A stretch of 64,000 bases of DNA from Epilithonimonas zeae (GCF_023278365.1 NZ_CP075338.1:1984001-2048000); one strand, 5' to 3'. Positions 50,421 through 58,648 are shown, counted from the first letter of the stretch. Made by a program: numbers and translations. Notes: generated from the sequence alone by a model not told the origin.

Positions 50421-50486
50421 AAACCATTCTGATTTTGGAAAGGTTTTATTTTATCTAACATTGGCTTACAGAGTTTTATCAATCTT
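50421..50486. pseudogene. degenerate duplicate of the hemL 3' end with its terminator
   Basis: AAACCATTCTGATTTTGGAA then AGGTTTTATTTTATCTAACA resembles 51168-51207. GTTTTATCAATC (50473-50484), the codons for DIDKT/EIDKT near the HemL C-terminus, is identical in both. On the minus strand it reads KIDKTL and then stops. The hairpin (50421-50429 with 50438-50446) probably terminates the DUF3999 transcript. Confidence 0.55.
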
Positions 50487-50632
50487 GACATATTTTCAAC
50501 TGTCCGGATTGGCTTTTATATGAATTAAAGTTTGTTGTATGTTTTTATTTAATTATTTTTAAGGATAATTAGATTGGATTCACGCAATGCGTGGAGATAG
50601 ATGTTAGTGGAAAGCATAACAAGATATATTCT
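50487..50632. other. AT-rich leader of the orphan gene, with a small palindrome
   Basis: The perfect inverted repeat CACGCAATGCGTG lies at 50581-50593, 39 bases before the chosen ATG. It contains the first base(s) of an alternative GTG start at 50591. I see nothing else. Confidence 0.4.
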
Positions 50633-51166
50633 ATGCAAAATCAGAATATTAACAGAGTAAAGAAAACTTTACTAACCAGCACCGACAGAACAAAAAGGAC
50701 ATATGCATTGTGGATTTTGTTAACATATCATACAAAATCCTTGACATCGTCTGAACTTTTTTCATTGATTTCAATAATGTTTGAGGTTGGTTTTTCAAAT
50801 CCTAAATATCCTGGAATAAGATACAAACTTGAAAATGAAATTAAAGCAAGACAAGATCAAGATACAATTTTTAGACTCCTCGAATTGTTAAACAGTGATA
50901 ATTCGCTTATTCGTGAATTCTCTGCAATGCTGTTAAATGATTTTTGTAGTACTATGATTATTGAACCTGTATTAATATATTTACAAAATACAAATGATCA
51001 TATTTTAGTGAAAAGATCTGCTATTTGTGCTTTGCAGAAATATAATGATGTGAGAATAAAAGAATATTTAATAAATGAATATGAATCAAATCAAGAAAAC
51101 CAAGATAACTTCTATCGAAGTAACTACTTAGAGACAATTGAAAGGATTTTAAAAAGTATGAATTAA
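50633..51166 (+). CDS. hypothetical helical-repeat (HEAT-like) protein
   Basis: 177 residues from the ATG at 50633 (MQNQNINRVKKTL); a GTG at 50591 is also in frame. The protein is all-alpha, with repeat-like pairs such as QDTIFRLLELLNSDNSLIRE and FSAMLLNDFC, then IIEPVLIYLQNTNDHILVKR and SAICALQKYN. The D..VR..A..AL pattern suggests HEAT-type repeats. There is no signal peptide. The gene is clearly more AT-rich than its neighbours and is bracketed by the hemL tail and a degenerate copy of that tail, both signs of acquisition. Similar small HEAT proteins occur as immunity or adaptor proteins, but nothing here proves such a role. Confidence 0.6.
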   Translation: MQNQNINRVKKTLLTSTDRTKRTYALWILLTYHTKSLTSSELFSLISIMFEVGFSNPKYPGIRYKLENEIKARQDQDTIFRLLELLNSDNSLIREFSAMLLNDFCSTMIIEPVLIYLQNTNDHILVKRSAICALQKYNDVRIKEYLINEYESNQENQDNFYRSNYLETIERILKSMN

Positions 51167-51167
51167 A

Positions 51168-51194
51168 AAAACCTTTCCGATTTGGAAAGGTTTT
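51168..51194. terminator. bidirectional terminator between the HEAT-like gene and hemL
   Basis: AAAACCTTTCC (51168-51178) pairs perfectly with GGAAAGGTTTT (51184-51194), with A/T runs on both sides. Confidence 0.88.
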
Positions 51195-51201
51195 CATTTA
51201 T

Positions 51202-52482
51202 CTAATACTGAAACTTCCTGAAAGCTTCCAGGGTTTTATCAATCTCTGCATCGCCAATTGCGGATGAAATAAACCAGGTCTCATAACCACTTGGCGGCAG
51301 ATAAATCCCCTGTTCTAGAACTTGATGAAACAGATTATTAAATAGCCCGATGTTGGAATTATTCACTTCATTGAAATTGCTCACAGAAGAAACGCCAAAG
51401 AAAATCGACATCATACTTCCTTTTCTGTTGATTCTGTGTCGGATTCCTTTTTCATTCAATATTTTTCCGATTTCGAAGTCTAAAGTTTCGGTAGTTTTAT
51501 CTAATTTTTTATAGAAATCTGCATCTTCTTTTATCAATTGTAAAGTTTTGAGTCCGGCTCTCATTGCCAAAGGATTTCCACTCAAGGTTCCCGCTTGATA
51601 AACGCGTCCTCTTGGCGAAAGCCAGTTCATAATTTCGTTTCTTCCGGCAAAAGCACCAACCGGCAAACCGCCACCAATCACTTTTCCGTAAGTTACCAAA
51701 TCTGCCTTCACGCCCAAAGCTTCCTGCGCTCCACCAAAAGCCAAACGGAATCCCGTCATTACCTCATCAAAAATCAATAATGCACCATTCTCATCACAGA
51801 TTCTTCTAAGATTTTGAAGGAACTGATTTTCCGGTAGAATACAACCCATATTTCCGGCAATCGGTTCTACGATAATCGCCGCAATCTGTTCAGGATTATT
51901 TCTGAAAAGATCTTCAACCTGTTCGATATTATTGTATTCGGCAAGTAATGTATCTTTTGCAGTGCCTTGAGTAACGCCCGGAGAATTCGGACTTCCAAAA
52001 GTCGCCATTCCACTTCCAGCCTGAATCAGAAATGAATCCGAATGACCGTGATAACAACCTTCGAACTTAATAATCTTTTCTCTTTCAGTATAACCTCTCG
52101 CCAAACGAATGGCACTCATACAAGCTTCGGTTCCGGAAGAAACCATTCTGATTTGGTCAACATTCGGCACATTTTCTACAATGAATTTTGCAATCTCAGT
52201 TTCCAATTCCGTCGGTGCACCAAAAGAAAATCCTTTTTCAGCCTGTAGTTTCAGAGCTTCCAAAACTTCAGGATGTGTGTGACCAAGAATTGCTGGTCCC
52301 CAAGAATTGATATAATCGATGTAAGTTCTGTCATCTTCATCTGTAAGGTAAGCGCCTTTTGCAGATTTCATAAAAATAGGAACACCTCCCACAGATTTGA
52401 AGGCACGAACCGGTGAATTAACACCGCCCGGAATATATTTGTACGCTTCTTCAAAAAGCGCTGAACTTCTTTGGTATAACAT
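51202..52482 (-). CDS. hemL: glutamate-1-semialdehyde 2,1-aminomutase
   Basis: 426 residues. This PLP enzyme converts glutamate-1-semialdehyde to 5-aminolevulinate in the C5 route of heme synthesis. Landmarks are the start [20 protein letters not shown] with SPVRAF, the substrate-binding [50 protein letters not shown] with the PLP Asp, [18 protein letters not shown] with the catalytic Lys, and [16 protein letters not shown]. The end reads [23 protein letters not shown] box at 52561-52568 gives a leader of about 70 bases. HemJ, a later heme-pathway enzyme, lies at the right edge of the window but is not linked in an operon. Confidence 0.97.
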   Translation of the reverse strand: MLYQRSSALFEEAYKYIPGGVNSPVRAFKSVGGVPIFMKSAKGAYLTDEDDRTYIDYINSWGPAILGHTHPEVLEALKLQAEKGFSFGAPTELETEIAKFIVENVPNVDQIRMVSSGTEACMSAIRLARGYTEREKIIKFEGCYHGHSDSFLIQAGSGMATFGSPNSPGVTQGTAKDTLLAEYNNIEQVEDLFRNNPEQIAAIIVEPIAGNMGCILPENQFLQNLRRICDENGALLIFDEVMTGFRLAFGGAQEALGVKADLVTYGKVIGGGLPVGAFAGRNEIMNWLSPRGRVYQAGTLSGNPLAMRAGLKTLQLIKEDADFYKKLDKTTETLDFEIGKILNEKGIRHRINRKGSMMSIFFGVSSVSNFNEVNNSNIGLFNNLFHQVLEQGIYLPPSGYETWFISSAIGDAEIDKTLEAFRKFQY

Positions 52483-52560
52483 TTTAGTTGATTGTTATTG
52501 GTTGATAATAGTTAACCTAAATTCTAACTTTTAGTTGATGTAAAAGGTATAAGACTGAAT

Positions 52561-52568
52561 CAAATTTA
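52561..52568 (-). promoter_or_regulatory. TAnnTTTG promoter box of hemL
   Basis: The minus strand reads TAAATTTG about 80 bases before the ATG at 52482. Confidence 0.45.
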
Positions 52569-52574
52569 AAAATA

Positions 52575-52634
52575 TCTCGCAGATTTTCTAGATTTAGCAA
52601 ATTCAAAATCGCCTAATTAGTATTAGCTGTGAGA
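52575..52634. repeat. palindromic repeat, TCTCGCAGATTT family, copy 4
   Basis: TCTCGCAGATTTTCTAGATT TAGC on the left faces ATTAGTATTAGCTGTGAGA on the right. It sits between hemL and the glucosaminidase gene. Confidence 0.55.
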
Positions 52635-52656
52635 AATTTATTTTGATTAATGATTT

Positions 52657-53727
52657 CTAAGCTCTCGGTTTTTTACTTTGCAGATAAATCGTTTGTCCTG
52701 CCCTCGGTTCTTCGCCTGCTTCCATTCTGTTTTTAGAATACAATTTCTTCAATTTGATTCCGAATTTCTGAGAAATATCGTGCATTGTTTCACCAATTCC
52801 AGCTTTGTAAGTTTCTTTGTTTCCTGATGAATTTTTACCTTCTAAGAAAATGATATCATTCTTTGCCAGTCTGGAGTCTTCCAGTTCATTGTATTTCATC
52901 AGACGTTTTTCACTGATGCCGAATTTCTTGGCAATATCAGATATATTTGCATCCACAGGCATTACAAAGAATTTCAAATCGCCATTAGGATGATTTTTCA
53001 CCAAGATATTCTTGAGAAGACTGGCTCTTGTTTTTGCATCTACGATATCCGAAACTTCCGCTTGCTTTTTAGCATAAGAACCTTGTGTGTAATCTACTTT
53101 TATGGTTGGTGGAGCAACTTTATCATTTTGCTTTTCTTGACTTAGTTGCGCCATAAAAACCGCATCACTATTCAAACTTGGATACAATTTCAGAATCGCA
53201 TAATAAACTTCGTCTTTAGAAGTATTATCAAATTCATACAATTTGTATCGCTCGATTTTATCAATCAGGATGTATGCATATCTCGGATTGGTCGCATAGC
53301 CTGCTTTTTTAAGACCGTGAGCCCAAGCTTTATAATCTTTTGGATTAAGGTCAAACAATTTAGTGTAATATTTTCTCGTCGCCAGAAAAATCGAATGATC
53401 TTCATAAGACTGTTTTGGATCTTCATAAACACGGAAACACTCATTTGGAGCATCGTCTGTATGTTTCATTGTTTTTCCCGTCCATTCTTCTTTACACTTG
53501 ATCCCGAAATGGTTCTTCCCTTCCAGCGCCAGTCGGCTTTGTCCGCCACCTGTTTCCAAAAGTCCCTGAGCCAGTGTGATGCTCGCAGGGATTTTATATT
53601 TTTCCATTTCTTCCACCGCGTATGGTGCGAATTTCTGGATATATTGGTCTTCCGTTTTCCAGGTTTGTGCTTTTGCAAATCCTAAAACACAAACAAAACC
53701 AATCGCCAATAACTTTTTCATTTTCAA
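52657..53727 (-). CDS. secreted glucosaminidase (GH73-like) with LysM domains
   Basis: 356 residues. The signal peptide is KKLLAIGFVCVLGFAKAQ. The hydrolase domain (about 25-165) has the GH73 signature IPASITLAQGLLETGGGQSR with the catalytic Glu, then LEGKNHFGIKCKEEW and RYAYILIDKIERYKLYEF. Two LysM peptidoglycan-binding domains follow: FFVMPVDANISDIAKKFGIS (about 245-285) and YKAGIGETMHDISQKFGIKL (about 308-350). It should cleave the glycan strand of peptidoglycan in the periplasm during growth or division. Two in-frame ATGs (53727 and 53721) are equally possible. A dispersed repeat lies immediately upstream. Confidence 0.9.
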   Translation of the reverse strand: MKMKKLLAIGFVCVLGFAKAQTWKTEDQYIQKFAPYAVEEMEKYKIPASITLAQGLLETGGGQSRLALEGKNHFGIKCKEEWTGKTMKHTDDAPNECFRVYEDPKQSYEDHSIFLATRKYYTKLFDLNPKDYKAWAHGLKKAGYATNPRYAYILIDKIERYKLYEFDNTSKDEVYYAILKLYPSLNSDAVFMAQLSQEKQNDKVAPPTIKVDYTQGSYAKKQAEVSDIVDAKTRASLLKNILVKNHPNGDLKFFVMPVDANISDIAKKFGISEKRLMKYNELEDSRLAKNDIIFLEGKNSSGNKETYKAGIGETMHDISQKFGIKLKKLYSKNRMEAGEEPRAGQTIYLQSKKPRA

Positions 53728-53756
53728 TATTTTAAAATATTTATTCTTTATTTTTC

Positions 53757-53876
53757 AGGAGCTAATCCCGCTATCCGCTATATCTTTTTTGCCATTGCAA
53801 ACGAAGTGAAGCAATCCTTAGAATTTTTCACCGCAATGACAAAAAAGGATGCCGCTACTATCGGGGCTATGGGTTT
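53757..53876. repeat. dispersed repeat with conserved ends, CCCGCTATCCGCT family, copy 2
   Basis: It begins AGGAGCTAATCCCGCTATCC and ends GCCGCTACTATCGGGGCTAT plus GGG. The interior holds its own inverted repeat: CTTTTTTGCCATTGC (near 53785) faces GCAATGACAAAAAAGGATG (near 53834). Only the ends match copy 1 (5229-5344). Confidence 0.7.
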
Positions 53877-53958
53877 CTAATTCTTTTCAACTTTTGTCAT
53901 CAAAACAAAATTTGAAAACTTAATCAACCCTTTCAAAGTTTCAAACTTTGAAGGGGTT

Positions 53959-54867
53959 TTATTCCGCAATCAGTTCCCTTCCTTTACTTTTCAAAAACTG
54001 ATTTGCTCCTTTGATTCCCTGTAATCCACCAGTATGAAACGCCAGAATCTTTGAACCTTTCGGAAAGAAACTTTTCCCTGCCAAATCAAAAATCTTCTGC
54101 ATCATCTTTCCTGTATAGATTGGGTCAAGCGGAATCTGGTATTCGTTATAAAACCAATTTATAAAACGAATATTCTCATCAGTTATTTTTCCGTAACGGT
54201 TTTCATCCGCATCAATCAATTCAAAATTGTCTCTACCACTCCATTGCTTCACTAAGTTTTCCAGCGAATCATCCTTTACAACTTTGATTCCAACCACTTT
54301 CTGATTCTCATCTGCAAACTTCGAAATCCCAGCAATTGTTCCTCCAGTTCCAACTGCCGTGCAAAGATAATCAAAATCTTTGGTGTCATTTCCCAACATA
54401 TATTGGACACCTTCAACAGCGATTTTATTACTTCCACCTTCCGGAATAATTAATGAATTAGGGTAATTCTCTGAAAATTTTTGAGTTAGTTTTTCTTTGT
54501 TTTGATAATCTTCTCTTGATACAAAGAAGAATTTCATTGCATTTTTAGAAGCTTGGGAAAGTGTTGGATTGTCTTGCCAATTATTTTCTAATTCATTTCC
54601 TCTAATGATTCCAATTGTGGGAATATCAAATTGTTTTCCAAATGCAGAAACTGATGCAATATGATTGGAAAAAGCACCGCCAAAAGTAATAAGTAAAGGA
54701 TTCTTAGGTTTTGATTCCAGATATTGATTGACATTGAAGAAGAGTTTCCAGAATTTGTTTCCGGAAATTTTCGGATGAATCAAGTCTTCTCTTTTGATAA
54801 AAATCCGGACATCAAAATCAGTTTTGATTTCGACAATTGAGATTTTATGTTCCGGAATTTGAAGCAT
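53959..54867 (-). CDS. PLP-dependent enzyme, ACC deaminase/D-cysteine desulfhydrase family
   Basis: 302 residues from the ATG at 54867. The fold-type II motifs are IFIKREDLIHPKISGNKFWK with the PLP Lys, TFGGAFSNHIASVSAFGKQF with the substrate-activating Ser/Asn, IPEGGSNKIAVEGVQYML, CTAVGTGGTIAGISKFA as the phosphate-binding glycine loop, and HTGGLQGIKGANQF at the end. Members either open 1-aminocyclopropane-1-carboxylate or release sulfide from D-cysteine. The specificity residues cannot be settled by eye. The predicted promoter box lies only three bases before the ATG. Confidence 0.85.
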   Translation of the reverse strand: MLQIPEHKISIVEIKTDFDVRIFIKREDLIHPKISGNKFWKLFFNVNQYLESKPKNPLLITFGGAFSNHIASVSAFGKQFDIPTIGIIRGNELENNWQDNPTLSQASKNAMKFFFVSREDYQNKEKLTQKFSENYPNSLIIPEGGSNKIAVEGVQYMLGNDTKDFDYLCTAVGTGGTIAGISKFADENQKVVGIKVVKDDSLENLVKQWSGRDNFELIDADENRYGKITDENIRFINWFYNEYQIPLDPIYTGKMMQKIFDLAGKSFFPKGSKILAFHTGGLQGIKGANQFLKSKGRELIAE

Positions 54868-54870
54868 TGT

Positions 54871-54878
54871 CAAAAATA
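54871..54878 (-). promoter_or_regulatory. TAnnTTTG box directly before the PLP enzyme start
   Basis: The minus strand reads TATTTTTG, then ACA, then the ATG at 54867. If used, the mRNA would be leaderless or start inside the gene. Confidence 0.35.
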
Positions 54879-55016
54879 GATATTTCTAATGAAAGCTTAT
54901 ATGACAAAACTTATTTTGTGCAATTTATAATGTTAACTGTCATTTTTTGACTTAAGTCAAACTTTTGTAATAAAAATCATCGCAGTTTTGCACTGTTAAT
55001 TTTAAACTTTAAAACA

Positions 55017-55238
55017 ATGAAGCAAAAACACTTTAAGTATATCAACACATTATTTGTGGTGATTCCAATGACATTGATTATGGCTTTTGTAGGGCTGATG
55101 CGTAATTATGGATTTGGGCAAGATTGGTTTTTAAAATTTCTAAAAGCGTGGAGCGTTATGTTACCGGTTGCATATTTTGCGGCATTTATCATCATTCCAA
55201 ATGCTCGGAAATTAGCAGAGAAAATCACTACAAAATAG
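55017..55238 (+). CDS. DUF2798 small membrane protein
   Basis: 73 residues with two membrane helices: YINTLFVVIPMTLIMAFVGL and VMLPVAYFAAFIIIPNARKL. The spacing, the MT..M..V.L..N.G sequence of the first helix and the PNARKLAEKI ending match the DUF2798 family, of unknown function. It lies 26 bp upstream of a Crp/Fnr-like regulator on the same strand, and the two probably share a transcript. Confidence 0.8.
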   Translation: MKQKHFKYINTLFVVIPMTLIMAFVGLMRNYGFGQDWFLKFLKAWSVMLPVAYFAAFIIIPNARKLAEKITTK

Positions 55239-55264
55239 TAAATTTATACTCTTAAAAACTCTGA

Positions 55265-55834
55265 ATGTACGAACAACTTACAGGTTACATCAATAACAAA
55301 ATTAAAGTCAGTGAAGATGAATTAAAGATAATTCTTTCTTTTTTCAAGCCATTGAAACTGAAGAAAAATGAATTTTTAGTATCTCAGAGACAAACCAGCC
55401 AACGGACATTTTTCGTTGGCAAAGGTTGTTTGAGAATATTCTTTATCAATGAGGAAGGACAGGAAGCCACACGTTATTTTGCATTTGAAAATCTATTTGC
55501 TACAGCATTAGTGAGTTTCATCACCGGCGAAACATCAGACGAATTCATCCAAGCAGTTGAAGCTTCTGAAATTTTGTACATCACTCACGATGACTTTTAT
55601 CTTCTTTTGGAAAAAGTCCCACAATGGGAAAAATTTTATCGCTATTACTTGGAAAATGCCTATGTGAACAATACTAAACGACTGATGTCATTCCTAACAA
55701 AGGACGCAGCAGAAAAGTACCGCGAACTCCTATCGGAAAGTCCATTCATAGTGAAGCGCCTGCCCAATAAAATGGTCGCTTCTTATCTCAATATTTCACA
55801 AGAAACACTAAGCCGCGTAAAATCTAGAATATGA
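55265..55834 (+). CDS. Crp/Fnr family transcriptional regulator
   Basis: 189 residues. A cyclic-nucleotide-binding-like beta-roll (about 20-115; LKKNEFLVSQRQTSQRTFFV, GCLRIFFINEEGQEATRYFA) is joined by a long helix to a short HTH at the end (MVASYLNISQETLSRVKSRI). The usual phosphate-binding Arg-Ser/Ala of true CRP is not evident (GETSDEFIQAVEAS instead), so it probably does not bind cAMP. This short form is common in Bacteroidetes, where it responds to unknown signals. It is likely cotranscribed with DUF2798, which may be its target. A shared terminator separates it from the convergent transketolase genes. Confidence 0.88.
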   Translation: MYEQLTGYINNKIKVSEDELKIILSFFKPLKLKKNEFLVSQRQTSQRTFFVGKGCLRIFFINEEGQEATRYFAFENLFATALVSFITGETSDEFIQAVEASEILYITHDDFYLLLEKVPQWEKFYRYYLENAYVNNTKRLMSFLTKDAAEKYRELLSESPFIVKRLPNKMVASYLNISQETLSRVKSRI

Positions 55835-55851
55835 TTTTATATTAAATAAAA

Positions 55852-55872
55852 AATCCACCAAAATGGTGGATT
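55852..55872. terminator. bidirectional terminator between the Crp-like gene and transketolase
   Basis: AATCCACCA (55852-55860) pairs with TGGTGGATT (55864-55872). A and T runs lie on the outer sides. Confidence 0.75.
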
Positions 55873-55894
55873 AACTATTTATATATCGTGAAAA

Positions 55895-56848
55895 TTATTT
55901 TGTTCTCTCAATGATTCTTTTCACCGCTTTTACAACAGCTTCTGCATCGATTTGATATTTTTTCATCAATTCTGCAGGTGTTCCGGATTCCCCGAAAGTA
56001 TCGTGTACCGCTACAAATTCCTGAGGCGTTGGTCTTCTTCTTGCAAGCATTCCCGCAACAGATTCGCCTAATCCACCAAGATAATTATGTTCTTCAGCAG
56101 AAACTATTTTACCTGTTTTCTCTACAGACTTCAAGATGATTTCTTCATCCAAAGGTTTGATGGTGTGGATATTGATGATCTCTACGGAAATACCTTCTTT
56201 TTCCAACTCATCTGCAGCTAACAAAGATTCCCAAACCAAATGTCCGGTTGCAACAATCGTTACATCTGTTCCTTCCTGTAAAAGAATTCCTTTTCCAATC
56301 TCGAAAGGCATATCCTCCGGAATAAAAACAGGAACTACAGGACGTCCGAATCTCAAATAAACAGGACCTTCGTGTGCAGCAGCAGCCAAAGTTGCCGCTT
56401 TTGTCTGGTTATAATCACAAGGATTGATTACCGTCATTCCCGGTAACATTTTCATCATCCCGATGTCTTCCAAAACCTGATGTGTTGCGCCATCTTCACC
56501 CAAAGTAACTCCAGCATGAGAAGCTGCAATTTTTACATTCTTGTTAGAATAAGCAATCGATTGACGAATCTGGTCGTAAACTCGAGAAGTTGCAAAGTTG
56601 GCGAAAGTCCCGGCAAAAGGAATTTTCCCATTGATTGTAAGACCGGCAGCCAAGCCCATCATATTAGCCTCAGCAATACCTGTCTGGAAAAATCTTTCCG
56701 GTGCTTTCTCTATGAATTTCTCCATTTTAAGCGATCCAATTAGGTCAGCGCAAAGTGCCACAACATTTGGATTAGTATCAGCTAACTCTGCCAATCCTGC
56801 TCCAAAACCGGAACGTGTATCTTTTTTTTCTGTATATGTATATTTCAT
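55895..56848 (-). CDS. transketolase, C-terminal subunit
   Basis: 317 residues, the pyrimidine-binding and C-terminal domains of a split transketolase (pentose phosphate pathway). Key sequences are ADLIGSLKMEKFIEKAPERF, QTGIAEANMMGLAAGLTING with the catalytic Glu that activates thiamine diphosphate, ASHAGVTLGEDGATHQVLED, VINPCDYNQTKAATLAAAAH and GPVYLRFGRP. VSAEEHNYLGGLGESVAGML belongs to the third domain. It lies downstream of the N-terminal subunit gene on the same strand with a 119-bp gap of AT-rich iterated ATAATTGATAA-like words. Both products are needed for one enzyme. Confidence 0.94.
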   Translation of the reverse strand: MKYTYTEKKDTRSGFGAGLAELADTNPNVVALCADLIGSLKMEKFIEKAPERFFQTGIAEANMMGLAAGLTINGKIPFAGTFANFATSRVYDQIRQSIAYSNKNVKIAASHAGVTLGEDGATHQVLEDIGMMKMLPGMTVINPCDYNQTKAATLAAAAHEGPVYLRFGRPVVPVFIPEDMPFEIGKGILLQEGTDVTIVATGHLVWESLLAADELEKEGISVEIINIHTIKPLDEEIILKSVEKTGKIVSAEEHNYLGGLGESVAGMLARRRPTPQEFVAVHDTFGESGTPAELMKKYQIDAEAVVKAVKRIIERTK

Positions 56849-56967
56849 TTTATTATAATTGATGGATGAATATTATAATTGATAAATAATAGCTGATAAA
56901 TGATTTTTACTATATTTTATTTTACTTGAAAAAGAATCATTCATCATTAATAATTTATCATTGATAA
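56849..56967. repeat. AT-rich iterated spacer between the transketolase genes
   Basis: Words such as ATTATAATTGAT, AATTGATAAATAATAG and GATAATTAATAAT recur in both orientations. The spacer could form weak hairpins, and I see no promoter box. Confidence 0.4.
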
Positions 56968-57819
56968 TTAATAATCTGCTGGTGCTTCTAAGTATAATTG
57001 TTTGAAAGCTGTTGCCAACTGCTCATCATTAGGCGCTTTTCCGTGCCAAGCGTGACTTCCCACCATAAAATCTACTCCACTTCCCATCTCTGTATGAAGA
57101 AGAATCGCAACAGGTTTTCCGTTTCCAGTTTCTGCTTTTGCTCTGTTTAAGATTCCGATAACTGCTTCCAAATCGTTCCCGTTTTTCTCTTCAAGAACCA
57201 ACCACCCGAAAGCTTCTAATTTTCCTCTCAAATCTCCCAAAGACAATACATCATCTGTATCTCCATCAATCTGTCTTCCGTTATAATCTATGGTTGCGAT
57301 GATGTTATCCACTTTCTTGGCAGATGCATACATCAATGCTTCCCAGTTTTGACCTTCCTGTAACTCACCATCACCGTGAAGTGTGTAAACCAAAGAATTA
57401 TCTCCGTCTAATTTTTTACCCTGAGCAGCTCCTAGAGCAACTGACAAACCTTGACCTAACGAACCTGAAGCCACTCTGATTCCCGGTAAACCTTCGTGTG
57501 TCGTTGGGTGACCTTGCAATCTTGAGTTTAATTTTCTAAACGTTGCCAATTCTGCAACTGGAAAAAAACCAAATCTCGCCAGTGTACTATAAAACACCGG
57601 AGAAATATGTCCGTTGGAAAGGAAAAATAAATCTTCATTCTTACCCTCCATAGTAAAAGGTAATTTGTAGTTCATAACTTCCCCGTAAAGTGCTACGAAA
57701 TATTCTGTACAACCAAGAGATCCTCCCGGGTGACCACTGTTTACAGCGTGAACCATTCTCAGAATATCTCTTCTGATCTGCGTTGAAAGGCTTTTCAGCT
57801 CTTCTATTGATTTGCTCAT
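56968..57819 (-). CDS. transketolase, N-terminal subunit
   Basis: 283 residues, the thiamine-diphosphate-binding first domain of a split transketolase. It starts IEELKSLSTQIRRDILRMVH and AVNSGHPGGSLGCTEYFVAL (the SGHPGGSLG motif). It has the cofactor pyrophosphate motif YTLHGDGELQEGQNWEALMY and IIATIDYNGRQIDG with the metal-binding Asn. NGHISPVFYSTLARFGFF and GLPGIRVASGSLGQGLSVAL are further landmarks. The stop lies 119 bp before the C-terminal subunit gene. Split transketolases are common in Bacteroidetes and Firmicutes. Confidence 0.94.
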   Translation of the reverse strand: MSKSIEELKSLSTQIRRDILRMVHAVNSGHPGGSLGCTEYFVALYGEVMNYKLPFTMEGKNEDLFFLSNGHISPVFYSTLARFGFFPVAELATFRKLNSRLQGHPTTHEGLPGIRVASGSLGQGLSVALGAAQGKKLDGDNSLVYTLHGDGELQEGQNWEALMYASAKKVDNIIATIDYNGRQIDGDTDDVLSLGDLRGKLEAFGWLVLEEKNGNDLEAVIGILNRAKAETGNGKPVAILLHTEMGSGVDFMVGSHAWHGKAPNDEQLATAFKQLYLEAPADY

Positions 57820-57896
57820 TATATTGGATTTGCTTTCTTGCGAAATTACGTTTTTTTGATGACCTCAAAAAATCTGCGGTTATAAAAATTCCATAA

Positions 57897-57923
57897 AAAA
57901 ACCACTCAGATTTGAGTGGTTTT
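57897..57923 (-). terminator. intrinsic terminator of the 57946 outer-membrane gene
   Basis: AAAACCACTCA and TGAGTGGTTTT form a perfect stem. The minus strand continues in T. Confidence 0.85.
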
Positions 57924-57945
57924 GAATTATTTATTTTAAATAAAA

Positions 57946-58506
57946 TTATTTTCCAAACTTGTAAGTTAAACCAAATTGGAAAACTCCGTTTCTAATTGCA
58001 TCAGAATTTTCTATATCAAGTTTAGTTAAATCAGTAACACCAGCAACATATCGAATATTTGCTCCGAAGTTTGATGTGAAGTTATACCCTGCCCCTAAAC
58101 CAATTCCCAGATCGAAACTTTTTACAAAATCTTTTATATCGTCAGACTCTCCATCCCATTTATCTTTTGCACTGATCAAAAAGCTAAATTCTGGGCCAGC
58201 TTCTAAATAAAACTGAGGTGTTGCGTTATATTGGAACATAACTGGAACAGAAATATAATCCAAATTCATTTTTGCATCTCCCGCGTCTTCATATTTTGCT
58301 CCTTTAGCATTATAAAGAACTTCTGGCTGAAGACTGAAAATCTCTGCAATTGGAACATTGACAAAAGCTCCAGCATAAAATCCAAACTTAGCTTTACTTT
58401 CATCTGCAGAAACGCTAGAAACATTGGCACCAGCCTTTAAACCAAAAGTTTGTGCATTGGACAATCCAAAGATTGCAATTGCGGCTGTAAAAATTAATTT
58501 TTTCAT
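57946..58506 (-). CDS. small outer-membrane beta-barrel protein (PorT/OmpW-like)
   Basis: 186 residues. The signal peptide is KKLIFTAAIAIFGLSNAQ. The mature part, about 168 residues, alternates hydrophobic and polar residues in about eight strands: FGLKAGANVSSVS, KFGFYAGAFVNVPI, IFSLQPEVLYNAKGAKY, DYISVPVMFQYNATPQFYLE and AGPEFSFLI, ending QFGLTYKFGK with the terminal aromatic typical of barrels. LKAGAN at the start and SLQPEVLY match the PorT family barrel domain. The function is unknown. It has its own terminator, and its signal peptide closely resembles that of the next barrel gene, so the two may be ancient duplicates. Confidence 0.85.
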   Translation of the reverse strand: MKKLIFTAAIAIFGLSNAQTFGLKAGANVSSVSADESKAKFGFYAGAFVNVPIAEIFSLQPEVLYNAKGAKYEDAGDAKMNLDYISVPVMFQYNATPQFYLEAGPEFSFLISAKDKWDGESDDIKDFVKSFDLGIGLGAGYNFTSNFGANIRYVAGVTDLTKLDIENSDAIRNGVFQFGLTYKFGK

Positions 58507-58648
58507 AGTTGTAATTTTAAAAATGTTATTAATTGTTAATTTAACTTAAAACATTGCTAAATTAATATTTTTTTCCAAACTTCAAAATAAATTATAAAAA
58601 ATCTACAATTAATGCAACTCAGCACTTTTTTAAGATTCAAACAAATAA

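Noticed and set aside
50581-50593. CACGCAATGCGTG compared with the GTCAC element of the T9SS genes
   Set aside because: It shares only CACGCAATG, is an inverted rather than direct repeat and lies at a different distance from its gene, so I do not count it as the same site.
27012-52634. TCTCGCAGATTT repeats considered as CRISPR-like
   Set aside because: The copies are single, kilobases apart, imperfect and palindromic, with no regular spacers and no cas genes in the window.
55895-57819. Transketolase considered as broken by a frameshift
   Set aside because: Each half has its own ATG, stop and complete domains, and split transketolase is a normal arrangement in this phylum.
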